64,000 nucleotides of DNA from Macrobrachium rosenbergii (GCF_040412425.1 NC_089766.1:12341008-12405007), one strand, 5' to 3'; counted from the first letter of the stretch, positions 22,600 through 36,655 are shown. The notes: generated by a model not told the origin, from the letters alone. Translations and numbers: made by a program.

Positions 22600-23720
22600 T
22601 GTTGAAGCATACTGGAAAGATGAGGGATCAGTAGGAAATGATAGCTGAAGGGGAAAAGGGCATATAGGAAGAGTAATACAGTAATAGGAGAGGCTGTAAA
22701 ATCAACCAGAATTTCAAACTAGAAGGCTGTCCAGTAATCCATGAGCTTTTCAAAATACTGTCTGGAAAGTGGACATGGAAGAGAGCCTTAAAGTAATGAA
22801 ATACAAGGAAAGGAAACATTGCAATTTAGAGATTATATCAGAATAAGATTGACCTTGTTATGAAAAATTTGGAGATGGTAAGAGAAGAGTTGAAATAAAT
22901 GTCATTTTGGCCTTTTACAAGACATCGGAATTATGGGCTGCCATTGGACAAGGACCCATTCTGGTATTGGGTTGGTTTAAGGTAAGCCAGCTATGAAATT
23001 AAATGGATTTTAGTAAGGTAGAGTGTACTTATAAGACTTGTTGACAGTCTTCTTACACTACCAGAACAGGAAGATTGATGAAAGTAGCAGAAATATCAGA
23101 ATAGATAATGTTCATCAAGGACCAACCCTGACCCCTTAAATGTATATCAGTAGTAATTGGGAAAGCTATGAAGGAGTGCAAGAAGGAACCTAGTATCTGG
23201 TATAGACAACCTATTGTTAACTGTAGAATCTGAGGAAGGTTGTGTTATTTTTTTCTTTTCTTTTAAAGGAAGCAAAGGTTGAAGTACAGTAGTCATGAAA
23301 AGAACTGTGGCTGATTTGGGAAAAGCTGTTGGGTGGTGAACCCAGCACTGCGTACCAATGAACAAAATATGTTGCAAGAGGACCTTGGGTAAAGTCTGTA
23401 TTTCTCTATTTACTGGAGGGCAGTGACAAAGACAAAAAATGTGGAAAAGAGTGACTGAAAAATGCTAAGATTCCTGGCCAGTATGTTGGGTAAATCATAT
23501 AAATGAATGGTGTTTTGTGCCAAGAAAATAAATTACAGATGGTTTGGATGTGATGATGAGAACTGAGGCTCAGTTAATCAAAAGTAAGTGAGACAAGAAC
23601 CACCAGGAAATCATTGGAAAAGACCCCCAAGGAAGACCTAGACTTGAAGTGAGTTAGCCATAAATTGCACAGAACAAGGAGAATGGATAAAACTTGTTTC
23701 ATGCCTTGACTTCAACAAGG
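22600..23720 (+). pseudogene. Relic of an RTE-like LINE reverse transcriptase
   Basis: Motifs occur in the order and spacing of an RTE-type polymerase C-terminal half, but in broken frames. 'NVHQGPTLTP' at about 23108-23137 corresponds to G-VHQGS-LSP. 'SGIDNLLLTVESEE' at about 23196-23237 corresponds to YADDLVL-AESEE, with the catalytic YADD changed to GIDN. 'RWFG' at about 23537-23548 followed by GTGATGATGAGAAC corresponds to RWFGHVMR-. 'RPPRKT' at about 23620-23640 corresponds to GRPRKTW. Multiple stops make it non-coding. The 5' boundary is not visible; sequence from about 22600 has similar purine-rich composition. Confidence 0.6.
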
Positions 23721-25001
23721 GAAAGTCTTGCAGTTTATTGTGATGGCAGTTGGTTCTGCTGAAATTTTGTAGAAGTGTCCACATTATGTTTGCCCTTTAA
23801 AAAAGTAATTTTATGGGGAACATTAAATAAGATTACTCCATTATGCTTGATACTGTACACCATTGGTACTTGAGATGCCACATTTATGGATTTGGCCTCA
23901 AGTCCTAAACCTCAAAAGCAATCAATCATCAGTTTTGTCTTCCTGTAATTAATACATTTCACATTCATGTGAATTAATAGCAGCCATGAAAGTTAAAATA
24001 TCATTGATGCACATTGACTCCTGTGTTTGTGTCATTTTCTTTTTGTAAACACTTACAAGCAGCAGGTATTGTTGCTCTTAGTAATCTTGTGAAAGGTCGA
24101 CTGGAATTCACACAGTGCCAGTGGTTGTGACATTTCCTTGTGGCCAGATAAGCATCTACAGGTGACTGAATGTTTTTTCTACAGCCATAACTATATGCAC
24201 AATAATAATAATACCTCAGGTGAGGTATTAAGCACACTGTGACTAGTAATTCACAGGGCACATCTCTGGTTTTTGAGCTTTTTGAGTAATTGAAATATAT
24301 AACTTTTTTATTGGCTCAGGTTTGCATATGTTTGTGACTGCAGTACCTAGAAGCTACCATTTTCTTGGCTGTGAGTAATGTTCATTTATTTGGGATAACA
24401 CATTTCACCATGCAACATACAGGCATACAGTATGAACTGTGATGGTTTGGATGCGATTGAAGCATTGACCTTGTTTAATCGAAAGGCAACTCAAGAGGTT
24501 ATTGAACTGCCAAAGTAAAGGTAAAACTACAGAGTGCTGATAACATACAAAAGGAAAAGTTTACTCCAGTGATCTCAAGAGGCTCTCTATATGAAAAGTA
24601 TGCATATGCAAATACTTCAAACACTGAATGTTAGTATTTTACAAAACTCAGTGGTATGACTAAACTGCCCAGGTTGTGAATAATCCTGAAATTGTGCACT
24701 TGTAACTTTTCTAAGGTGATTAAAAACTTCTTTCTTAAACTTGCTGAACTCCAGAATTGAAAAAAAAAAGAATTAAATATTATGATTATTATTTCAGTAG
24801 ATGAAACCTCTTCACAAGGAACAAGCACACAGCGGCCATTTACTTGAAGATCAAGCTTCCTAAGAATGTTGGTTTCAACCTTCCACCGCAGACCCCACAC
24901 AGCAGCAGTAACTGATCATGATACAGAGCCAGTGATTTTTCATCGCCCTGGCCGAGTCCCAACCCCGCAACATCTGAGTGCATGCCACAACACTAACAAC
25001 T
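23721..25001. other. Stretch without recognised gene
   Basis: Minus-strand frame 24001-24261 contains 'LRYYYYCAYS' and 'TRLLRATIPAAC', faintly like DIRS recombinase spacing, but not enough to call. Confidence 0.4.
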
Positions 25002-25243
25002 ATACAGGCAGTCTCCGGTTATCCGTGGGGGTTCCGTTCTTGACGACGTGACGATAACCAGAAGTCGACGAATATCGGCGCCGATAAATGGGGGATCGGT
25101 GCCTCTGTTAGCTGGGGATTGGCACCTCTGTTAGGTGGGCATTGGAGCCGATAAACGGATATCGCCACTGAAAATCCAGTTATTGTCCCCGCTAGACAAG
25201 CACTGTGAAACCGAATCACTGATAACCAGAAACTGACTGTACC
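25002..25243. mobile_element. Small palindromic MITE, about 240 bp
   Basis: Left end 'ACAGGCAGTCTCCGGTTATC' pairs with the right reverse complement 'ACAGTCAGTTTCTGGTTATC'. The interior has repeated and inverted 'GGCACCTCTGTTAG', 'GCGCCGATAAATGG' and 'GAGCCGATAAACGG' blocks. GC-rich against an AT-rich flank. The inner word CCGTTC recurs in 18465-18708. No open frame. Confidence 0.75.
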
Positions 25244-27631
25244 AGTGGATCAACCTATAAAACTAATGATTTTCCATGTTTGTAATGAGTACTTAAGTGC
25301 TAAAGGGTCTCATGTTCCTTCTTGAAGTCCACAAACTTGAGCATAGTATTGGCCATTCTGTGTGAGTGGCTGAAAAATATGAAGATAAATAGTGGAGGCA
25401 TTACTACAGAATTTAGTAATAAAGATCTTGGCCCCATTACAGTACCTGTAATTTGATTTTCAAATCATACAAAAACGGAAGGTCGGCTGGTCCTGCAATC
25501 GCATAAATGTATCTGATTATTTTGTTGGGTACCAGCTCATCTGGTTATAGATGGAAATGAGAGAGCACATAAGGCAGTCAAAAGGGCTGTGGGATTATAG
25601 GATAATTGCTCAGTTATACATATCGCATGTGGAGGTTTTAAACAGGTATCCAATCCATAAGGCGGACTTCAAAACACCAAGGTCTGAGGACTAGCATGAT
25701 TTTAAGAAGGCTACATTTGGACCTATGCATATCACCCCCTAGCTATTTCCTGTATTACAAAGTAGGAGACAAGTCCCAGTGTGCAAATCCTGTAAAAATA
25801 AATCCAAAGTTGAAACAGTTGCTCCACTTTTACACCAAGAGAGAAGAACCACCTTGCTGCAGGGGGGTCTCAAGTTAGGTACACTGCATTGTATCAGGAT
25901 AAAGAGACAATACTAAAAAGTTTGAAAGCTTTGTAAGAACTAGTAATGCATTAAGGCATCCAAAATCGAGGATCAGATTTTTTTGTGTAAAATGTGAGGA
26001 GTTCTTGTATTTTCTAGGGAAAAAGCAGTTTTACACTTCCAAACTGTATTATGTGGTCTTAAAGAGTTGAGAACAACAGTATTTTCAAGTTACTGTATGC
26101 GTTCTGTCGAACTTCAGGATAACAAAACATACTGTGGTTCAAAATTTGTAACAGTATTGAGCCCAGGTATTATGACTTGTGCAGTTTAAAGTTTTGCCAA
26201 CCATTATTACCTAAATGCTACCATGTCTAAGGTTTGAGTCTACATCAACTGCAGACAGGTTTTGTCCTTAGAGAAACAAATTGTCACAATAATTGAGATA
26301 GCTGAGCAGTAGCATTAGACAATTTTGAAGAGCATGGTAAGGTCCTTTTGCACCAAAATGAAGAAATCTGTGAATGTAGTGGATGAAGTCCTAATTCATT
26401 CCAACGATACCAAGTGGCTGAAGTTCAAGAAGATTTTGTACAAGCTGTTGACAGTTTTCTTGTTTTTTAATGCCATCAAATGAGGTTGGTAGTCACAGGT
26501 GGCTATGTCATCTTCAGTTAAAAGTACCACATGATCCAAGGGTGCCTCATACACACTTGGATAACAGCTAAGTCATCATTCTGAAGTATAATTGCTATAC
26601 AGTACTTGGAATTACCTTTCCCTTCTCCAAAAAGATGCCACTGACATTGTTTGCTGAATAGCTGTATTGAAATGAATGTTCCAAACAAGTTTATCTAAAA
26701 AAAAAAAAAAAACTTATTTTAATGGTGGTTTCTGCGATTCTATTTGCACACACACTGCAGTCATACTGGAAATGGGTCACACCAGATATGGATATGTATA
26801 ACTTCAACCACAGAAGGAAGAGCCCTGTTTCATGGTCATGGAGATTTTTTGTTTCCCCAGAGATGGTTCTCATGCTTTGTGTGATGGTGAACTGAAACTT
26901 CCTGTAAATTGACAAACCCTGGGTGACTAAGGAAGAGCTGTTCCTCAGTTGCCATAGTATCCTCTCATTTAGACCCTAGGAGTTAAGGTATGCCCAAACT
27001 TATCTTCCTCCCCTCACCTAAGCTGAACATGAAGCGAGAAAGTGTCCCAGTGCTTGCCTGTATAGCTTAGATTTCATGATTTGATAACAGGAGGTCTTAA
27101 GTATTTGGTGCATGTGGCCTGTAATGTAAGTAAAATTGGCCTTGCAGCCAGGGATGCTACAAGGAAATCAGTTTGGTGGGTAAAGTGTTACTGAAAGAAA
27201 TGTAACAAGAAAAATCTGGATGCTTAAGAGCTGTGATTTGAATCAGACTTTGACTACCCTCGGTCAGAGGTGGTGCTCAGTTTAAATAGAAGTTGAGTAC
27301 TGTATTGCTGACAGGTTGAATTTAAAAGAGCTGAAGGCAAATATCATGTCTTATCAGTGAATTGACATGGTATAGGAACTTGGTACATTTGAAATCTAAA
27401 GTTAAATAATTTTACAACTGGCTACAAGTGTGAAAAAAATTATACTGTGGAAGAATGGAAATAGCTATCGAAGAGGACAGATTTGTGCAGCACCACATGT
27501 TTTAGAATCAGCAGAGTTAGAACTGAACAGTACTTGGCCAAGGGAAGAAAAGACTTGGGCTTCTTGCCATTTGTTCTACTGTTGAAAAGTCCAGTTACTG
27601 CAAAATGGGTAGATGGACTTGCTTATGGTAG
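25244..27631. other. Stretch without recognised gene
   Basis: Intron-like, with an A-run at about 26698-26712. No coding or repeat structure recognised. Confidence 0.5.
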
Positions 27632-28410
27632 AAGCAAAAAATACTACAGTACTTATTTGCAACACTAACACATTTACACATTTATTTTAACAATTGAAAT
27701 GAAATCAAAATGGACACAATCATTTTTGTAACAGTAAATTGGAAAGTATTAACTAATCACAGCAAAAGGTGAGACAAGATGGTTGTAACAGCCAAATGCC
27801 ATAGGCTAACAAGGCTTGTAACAGCAAAAGGCCATAGACTAACAAGTCTGTTATACTTGGGTAACAGGCCACAAAAGATACAGAAAATATAGAGTCCTAT
27901 TTGAGAGGGGCTAGTGAAATGGTGAAATTTAGTAGGTTTAGAATGTGGCCCTTTCGGATGGTAGTTTGACATCATCCATATGTAAAGTTGAAATATCAAT
28001 GGGGTTGATGGCAGGAGTATCAGCCTTACTTATAGAAGGATTTTGTAGGTTGAAAGTTTAGTGGGCCAGATATAAGAAATGAAAGGGGTTATCTTTATTA
28101 CATAGAGGAAAAACATCAAATACCAGAGATGTACTTGTTTTGGTCCCATGATTTCCTGAGTTCAGGATTAATGAATCTTGAGTAATTCAAAGGTGCAATT
28201 TACCCAATGTAAATCCAGACAAGGCCCCAGTGGCCTTTGGTTGTTACAAGCCTTGTTAGTCTATGGTATTTGGCTTTTACAAGCTCTTAACTCACCTTCA
28301 GCTTTGGTCAATGCTTTTCAATATCCTGCTATAAAAATGGTTGACTTTCATGCAGATTTCATTTCAATTTTTAAATGTGTTAGTGTTGCAAATAAGTAGT
28401 ATTTTTTGCC
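27632..28410. mobile_element. Foldback/MITE-like element, about 780 bp
   Basis: The left arm begins 'GCAAAAAATACTAC' and contains 'CTTATTTGCAACACTAACAC', 'AATTGAAATGAAATC', then 'AAGGCTTGTAACA' and 'GCCATAGACTAACAAG'. The same words occur inverted in the right arm ending 'GTAGTATTTTTTGC'. Arms are about 200 bp with gaps, separated by about 360 bp. The left arm also holds a direct repeat of 'GGCTAACAAGGCTTGTAACA'-like units. No protein frame. Confidence 0.8.
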
Positions 28411-29978
28411 CATCTTTATCCCTAAACTCCTTAAATCTTTTCATCATTTTTGTCAGCCTTGCCATTCACTGTGGGATTGGTGAGTGAAAGGATAGTCTGG
28501 CTTGGTGAGCTGTGTAAAATTGTGATGTATGCATTCACTTACCCCGCTGAAATATGCATGAAAATGTGGAAGTATATTTTGTGATATGCAGTCATCATCA
28601 TTGATTGTGCAGTTGTTTCCTTGATTTTCTTGAGTAGTGACCAGTTATTGTCAGCTAGTTCACCAGCTGGATAGCTTATGCTTTTAGTGTCATGCATGTT
28701 GGAATCCAGACATTCTGTTGTAAATAGTGCTGCAATTAAGAATTTTTTTGGAATTGAATGGCTTCCTGCTGTAATTTAATTACTTTAGATGCTTGTAAGA
28801 GCCCTTAAGAAAACAACATTTAACAAGAAACATGTTTCATCAGTTGTCATAGTGCTAGAGGCTGAAGTAAGAGCTAAAAAAATATTGACTTATACCATTT
28901 TATTTTTTTGTGGGTCTCATGTCCTCAGAGTATTGTTGATATGAGAGTATTGTTGATATGAAACAAAACTCCACCCACCCCTTGCAATCATGGTTTACTT
29001 ATTTATATAAGTTTTTGGGATTTCTGTTTTGGTTTATAAATCTTTGGGATTTCTGTTTTGGTAATGCTATGGATTTTTACTAATGTCTCAACATGCCTGT
29101 AACTCAGCATTTCACTCTATGATCTTTTAAGAAAATCATATGGAAAGCAATTTTCAAATGCCGGGCCAAAGGTGATCCAGCAAACCAATCTCGCTTTATA
29201 TATTGGAGGTGTATGACATCACAGCTGGTCAGCTAGAGATAATAATCAAAATCCTAGAATCCAGTCACAAAATTGTAACTTGACTTTGCCAAGCCCTTTG
29301 ACAAACTTGACTGCATACTGTTCAGTAAGCTCAAAGGGAAGAAGATGGGTTCATGTATAGAAGTCTAACTACACAATAAACATCTGGTTCTCATAAGGAA
29401 AAGTTCTCGGCTTTATTATCAACGTGTCATGCCCATCTTTCAGTATCCCACATAATCCTTTCTTGCCCCCAACACACAGTCGCACTCAACAGAGCATTTC
29501 CCAGCCTAACCTCTCTTCCCCATCCACCTAGCCTTCAAGATTTCTCACTTAAAGCAGAATGCTTCTCCATAGAAAGTGTAATCTACTGCCTTCAACAAAT
29601 AAACATTCTTCATCAAATATGACCTATCAATCACTATCTTTGACCATACTTTATCAATAAATAGCATAACATAGCACCACATAATCTGCATGACCTGGTA
29701 CTAGATGGAAATTAATTCAGTCCAATTCTGCCAAGTCGATTTTGTGGAATCTGAAGTGTCAGATAATGCAGCCTCTGTTGGGATAAATTTGAACAAATGC
29801 AGGGATATTTTTCCAAAGGGTATTAATACAGTTTGCATACTGTGCTCTGAAGGATGACTAGGTTAATTCTAGACTTACTCACCTGTATGGTCAACACACC
29901 AACCAACTGACATCTAGTAGGGGTGGGTTGCTTGCAAAATTTATTTGACTATTGCACTAGACTGACAGCAATAAAACT
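28411..29978. other. Stretch without recognised gene
   Basis: Contains small tandem duplications at about 28928-28962 (GAGTATTGTTGATATGA) and 29012-29061 (TTTGGGATTTCTGTTTTGG). Otherwise featureless. Confidence 0.5.
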
Positions 29979-30263
29979 AAGTGGCATCAATTGTGGGTCT
30001 TCAGTACCATGAAATAATACACCTATAAAATTGAAGATGGTTTGGTCCCAAATCTACCACCACACCCAGAAGGAAAACAATAAACTGCCTTTCATTAGAC
30101 AAGGCAATGAAACTAGTAGCATCCAGCCTGGGTTTTTAATACCATGAAATAATACACTTACAAAATCAGAGAGGGTTTGGTCTCAAATCTACCATCACAT
30201 CCTGTGGGAAAACTAGTGGCATCCAGCTTAGGTTTTTGATACCATGAAATAATACACATAAAA
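29979..30263. repeat. Diverged tandem repeat, about 2.5 copies
   Basis: Copies carry 'TAGTGGCATCCAGC', 'ACCATGAAATAATACAC' and 'GGTTTGGTCYCAAATCTACC' at spacings of about 130 and 100 bp. A related fragment ('GGTTCCAAATCTACCAACAC') occurs at 50500-50520, so the unit is part of a dispersed family. Confidence 0.7.
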
Positions 30264-32811
30264 TACCACAAAACCCAGTGACAGAGAAAAAAAATTGCCC
30301 TTCATTTTTTCCATCATAATTCTAGAACTGGTGTTAGATGGTTTGCTTCAATCAGTACTATATCCTTAGCTTACCGAGATCGCTCATGTATCCTCTCCAG
30401 CTAACTTAAGGAATGGTCTGCCCCCTTGCATCTCAACCGTCTCAAACCAGCCAGTACACATGCATAAAGTTAATTAGACAAGCTCCTGGATATCCTACTG
30501 TAAAAGCTGTGTTATAATGCAACACTTGCCACTTTTTTGAGTGAAAGGTTTTAGTGTAATTCAGATCTTGTGACCGTTGATGTACACTATGTAGCATGTT
30601 ATGTTGACAAAACAGTGTGAACAGCACTGTATATAAAAACATAGATTAATAGTTATGGTTCCAGTAGTGTGAGAGAAAGAATCTCTGCCAATCTGCATAA
30701 TTTAAGTAGTAAATAGTAAAAGGAGTAATGCATGTTACATGTCAGCCTGAAGACTTTAAATGCAAGTTTTACCATACAGTATACTGTGTATATGTCATTA
30801 CAGTATTATTATTATGACTGTTTCAGAATAGTTTAACAAGACCAATGAGTCACATCTTGAGATTGAAAGCCTCACCAGATGGATGTAATATGCCCTGTGC
30901 AAATTGGAACAAGGGGAATGAATAAAATCCAGAATGAAAAGAGCTGAGCAGCTGTAGGTCAAAGGAATACTGCAGTGGTCTCAGAGGGCCATGTCAGGCA
31001 TTATGTATGATCCCTTAAGGGGTCAATGTTTTTGCCTACTGCACTTCGCTGAATCCTTGCTCTTAAGTAATACACTGCTAGGAATGAATTTTATAGCTAT
31101 ACATCCTCTACAAACTTGTGAATTGCCTTGTTAAGGAAATTATAAAATCTTGTGTTAAGTATATATGTGCCAGGGTTGTTGCTGCTTTTACTGCTAGTCA
31201 CTGCATCTTGCCACAATGCATTCAATCCTTCCGCATTTTGCAGTCAGATAATGTTATCTTTGGTCTTTTTCGTTGTTCCTCATAGTGATTCCTCTTATCC
31301 TTGGGACGTTGGATTTGATGTCTGCATGTCCTTTACCACCAGCCTTTGGAATTCTCTTTCTTTAAGTTTTCCAGGTCCCCCTCCCCCTCTTTGTTTTGCT
31401 CCTCATGAACTGAATATGGTCGTTTAGATGTGTGTCTTGTTAGACTTCATTTAAAAGTAGTGTTGATTCCCAAAGTTGAGAGTTTTTCTTATGCAAGAAA
31501 TCTCATTCTAGCCCTAGAATTATTTAGGTCGTGTCTAATAAGAATAGTATGTTAGAAGGTTGTTGTAGATATTGTCTCCTTAACTAGAATTGTGGTTGTA
31601 AATGTAATTTTTCTCTTGGGTTGTTGTTTCATGTAGCCATAATTAAGTTGTCTGAATTGGAAATGTTATTTTTTGAATGGGACTAAAGAAGGCTGTTTCT
31701 TATTCTTAGTACCTAAGCTGTGGGAGGAAACTGTTCACTCAGAAGCTCTCTCTAGTGGACACTAGTAAACATTCAGGTATTGCAGAGATGTATTAATTTT
31801 GTTTTTATGTGTAATTTTTTTTTTTTTTTAAGCAGAAAATTTTGGTAGCTAACATGTGATTTGGTGTCTCCTAATGGGAAATATCATTAGCAGGGAAAGC
31901 TTTCAGTACTGTCGTAGGATTGGTTTCAGTTGTCGCTGGGCCTCATTAACAAACTTTTTATACATATATTGTCAGAGGGAATAAAACTAGATCAGAATTT
32001 CTACAGTGACAATTTATACCAGGTTCCTGCTTGATCTTCTTACTATTTAAACCACCCTGGTCTGTTGTGGTTAAACCTAGGTGTAGGTCACGAAGTTCAA
32101 GTATTTGGCTCTCCACCAGTCCAAGGAATAATTCTGAAATATTAGCTTCTGTGGAGAAACTAGAGAGCTCAGTTTCTCTTAAGAACAAGGCTGCTTTGTA
32201 TGTGTTTTTTTCTCTCCTAGAAGGAGCTTTAGCTCATATGTTTTAAAGTTCATGCTATATTCTGAGATGTATCTGGTTAAGCTTTTGTTTGTTTATTATG
32301 GTAAACTAGTAATTTTCATATTGCTGGGTGTGTTAAAAGGGACAGTGCCAGAAGTCTACTGTATCTTGTATAGACAGACTTCACAGTATAGGGTTTGTCT
32401 GATTGCTCCATTTTTATGTTTGTCTTGACACTTGTAGAAGAACAAATTTTTGATAGAACTAACCACATTCTCTTCTTCCACCCTACCATCTCCCCCCAAA
32501 AAAAGGAAAGTACTATATTTATTATTATCATCGCACTGACACTTTATGTGTGCAGATGCACTACCGGTGAAATTGAACAGGGGGTGTAAATCTTGACCAT
32601 TTTACATCTAAGACATCTGTATATTTTTTAATATTTATGATCATCTCTCAACCTCTGCAATTTTTTTTTAATACATCACTTAAAACATTTATCTGAGGGC
32701 AAAATTATTTTTCATGTGTATCTCAAGCAATGTGTATTCAAGCAGGAGATTTCAGGTACCTTTTACTGAAGCTGACTAGATCCATCTGCACCATGACTTC
32801 TTTTTAATATG
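30264..32811. other. Stretch without recognised gene
   Basis: Intron-like. The plus frame 31152-31427 begins with a hydrophobic stretch (about 'GLLLLLLLVTASCHNAFN'), which resembles a signal peptide, but lacks support from any domain or upstream ATG context. Confidence 0.45.
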
Positions 32812-33256
<445 letters not shown>

Positions 33257-33289
33257 GCACAGAACAATTGTGTATGTGATAAAGTTTAT

Positions 33290-33292
<3 letters not shown>

Positions 33293-33358
<66 letters not shown>
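33293..33358. repeat. (TA)n microsatellite
   Basis: About 30 TA units on the other flank of the Penelope-like fragment. Confidence 0.95.
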
Positions 33359-33360
<2 letters not shown>

Positions 33361-33427
33361 ATCCTTTTGTTTTCACTGTTTTATTGAAACTTGTGTTTGA
33401 ATTGAATAGAGTATCTCAATAAAGATG

Positions 33428-33466
<39 letters not shown>

Positions 33467-33946
33467 GAAAATTAACAATTCAGCAAAATAGGAAATGGTG
33501 GGGTATTAGCTCATCACAGCAATCCATCTTGTAAATGAAGTCACCTGGAAACAATTATACATTTGATATAGCAGGAAATGCTTATGGTTCATGAGACCAC
33601 CAGATCCAAAAAGGTAGATACTATTGGAACACACACACACACACTCTTTTAGCTTTGATATATATTGACAAGCACGTTTAGAAAGAGTCGTACCATCTGC
33701 ACATAGTATCTGCTATCCATAGAATTGAAGATGCAGTGATGAGACTTAAAGATTACTCTCCCTTATGCTTGGAGTTTGTCAGTTATAGTATGTAGGTTAT
33801 TTATTGCACTGCATTTCTTTGACATTGCACATGGTGAGTTGTATTACATTAGGCAACCCTATAGGTCACCCTTTTATTGAGAAGTTTGTGTTTTTGGTTA
33901 GTTCTAAGTTTATCCTTAGTACTTTTTGTAATGCTGAAAAAACCCT

Positions 33947-33987
<41 letters not shown>

Positions 33988-36168
33988 AGCTTGAGGCTTA
34001 TTATTGGTATAGTTGTAGATACTCCAACCTCTTGACTTTGATTTTTGGTTTGCTCTTTGTTTGGGGTTTGGTTGATTTTGTCTTCATCCTTTAGAGTTTG
34101 TGCTTTTTTTTTTGCTGCATGGAACCTTGTTTGGTTTATGTATAGGTAATACATCTTCATGGGGTTGCAGCTCAGACTTTGTCTGTACCACTTGAGGCTG
34201 AAGATTTCTGTTTTGCTTTGTTAAGATTTTTTTATGAGCCATAGTTTTCAATGCTGTAGAGATCATTGAATTTTATTCCTTTGTTGCATATCCATTTGCT
34301 TGTTGAGCTAACCCTAATAGTCCCAAGCCCTAGATTCAAGGAGATTTATTAGCCTTTTGTTTCTGCAGCAACAGATGTATACAGCAATGCTTATTTCTGA
34401 TGCTGAGTAATGGTAATTGTTTGAATACCTTTTCATTTAATCTTGTGGTCCTGACAAGTTGCTTGTGCATTTTGTGCTCTATACTGTACTAAGATTTTGC
34501 AGTTGTTACACCTCAAGGATTTAAGAGAATTTATCTTACGTTTCTGTTATAGTTGCAAGTCTTTCTAACACTGGACAGTGTTTCATTACTTATAATTTGG
34601 TGCTTGTTAAAGAAATTCACTTACAGTTTTAATTTACTGTTGGCATTTATCAGTAGGGAACCATGTACCATAAGTACAGTACTGTAAATTTGGACCAAAT
34701 TGTCGTCTTATGTAGGATGGTTTTGGAAAGTAAAGCACACTTTACCATGAATTTTGCTTGGTATATAAATACATTCTACATAATTATTGCAAGGAAGTCT
34801 GGGCTTTTAATTTTAAGCCTGTAGTTATGTGTTGGTGGCTTCTTCACCTAAAGAAAAGAATTGACTTGCAAGGAACCAAGGGAAACATTTATTACTGCAA
34901 CTCCACAAAGGCTTGCATGATGGCAGCTGAATTTGTACTAGTTCTTTCATGTCGTCCAGGTACTCAGGACTTGTGACACCCTTAGATAGATTTGCACTTG
35001 TTTTGAGCACTGAAAAGGCTTCTTGAATGGACAAGGCTTTTTCTGCTGTCAAGTAAATGACTTCTAAGTAAATAAAGCGATGCTGGATAGTCTTGAGAAC
35101 CTGAGACTGAACTCTTTGAGCAAGTGATGGTGTTCATCAGATATTGAATATTAAGCATTTTATTTATATTCATGAGTTATTGAACTATCCAAAGGTTTAG
35201 TGTTGTCTAGTTGAGTGTAATGGGAAGTAAATTTTGTTGGGAAAAACTATTGAAATGTAAAAAAAGGAAAAAAGCAAGGAACAGTTCTTACATTTTTACA
35301 TTTAATGTGAGAACATTGAAGTACCTGTATTAGAAAAAACCATATACTGTACATCTTTGATTGTGTGAGTGTTTTTTTGTGCTGTGTCATATTTTCATTT
35401 GTTTTCAGGTGTGTGCATATGTATGTATGTATGTATGTATGGACAACATACTTTTCTATTTTATATTTATTTTTTGAAAGAGGAGGAATCTTGGGTACAT
35501 TTCATAAGTCAGATCACATTGATCCATTCTTGATTATCAAAAATACAATTTAGTACAGTTGATTAATTTTTCACATTTTGTTTACCTCCCTCTGCCCCAG
35601 GACAAAAATTGAGTATAGTACATTAGCGTACATTATGTAAGGATAGGCATAACAGCTAAATTTTGTAAAGGAAATTGCTGTTAGTTAAATCTAACTTTTA
35701 CACTTTTTGGATTATACTATAGTAGGTTTTTATTTTTTCATTTTTTTTTTTCCAGGCTACTGCATCGCTTAACTAAAGCACACATTTCTTTTCTTATTTT
35801 TTTAAACTTGGTATCTCTTCATTCTGTGGTCCGATATTTAAGAAAGAAGGAAATTATTTAACAGGAAAGCATGCTTGAATAGTGCTTTGGAAGCTGAAAA
35901 TTACGTCAGAAAGAAGGGAGTGCAAATTGCAAAACTTAATTAATTTTTCCAAATGTTTCAGCATTGAGTATATTCATATTGAAGGAATATGTATGTGGAC
36001 TGTTTTTCTCTGTGTTTTCAACCAGTTTTTTGTACCAGTTTTCTAGAATATCCTCTTATACTGATTATTACAATGCACTTGACTACCAGCACTTGTTCAG
36101 TGATGCCTGTCTTGGGAAAATCATCCAGTCGTAGATTGTTATGGTTTTTTTTTTTTTTTTTTTTTTTT
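33359..36168. other. Stretch without recognised gene
   Basis: Intron-like. Holds poly-T runs (33428-33464, 33950-33982, 36145-36168), a short (GTAT)n at 35417-35440 and a (AC)n at about 33632. Acceptor-like sites at 34368 and 35755 open onto short frames ('QQMYTAMLISDAE', 'ATASLN'), noted only as possibilities. Confidence 0.5.
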
Positions 36169-36655
36169 ACTCCATGAGCTCTCTTCTATATTTATAACTA
36201 CACAGGGTCTGGCATATATAGATAATCAGAATATAAGCACCAACTTTGCAGTTTAAGAATTAACATAGAATCTGTAGAGAAGAAACGTATACATAATGAC
36301 CTCTTTAAAGAGGTCACATTTTTGGTTCCATACTCCATGAGCTCCCTTCTATACTTATAACTACACAGGGTCTGTCATTTATAGCTAATCAGAATATAAA
36401 GCACCAACTTTGCAAATTAAGAATTAAATAGAATCTGTGGAGAAGAAACATATACATAATGATCTCATTCAAGAGGTCACATTTTTGGTTCCATACTCCA
36501 TGAGCTCTCTTTTATATTTACAACTACACAGGGTCTGGCATATATAGAGAACCAGAACGTAAAACACCAACTTTGCAAATGAAGAGCTAACATAGAATCT
36601 GCAGATAAGAAAATTATACATAATGACTTCTTTAAAGAGGTCACATTTTTGGTTT
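36169..36655. repeat. Three-copy tandem repeat, 163-bp unit, with an internal palindrome
   Basis: Units start at 36169, 36332 and 36495 with 'ACTCCATGAGCTC' and contain 'ACTACACAGGGTCTG', 'GCACCAACTTTGCA' and 'GAGGTCACATTTTTGGTT'. Unit 1 holds a perfect 18-bp palindrome, GACCTCTTTAAAGAGGTC, at 36298-36315. Units 2 and 3 carry it with two and one mismatches respectively. The array begins immediately after a poly-T run. Confidence 0.95.

Noticed and set aside
31152..31427. Possible secreted protein with leucine-rich start
   Set aside because: The hydrophobic run is followed by no conserved region and ends at a random stop; no ATG in good context.
36169..36655. CRISPR-like array
   Set aside because: Three long near-identical 163-bp units without unique spacers; eukaryotic tandem repeat.
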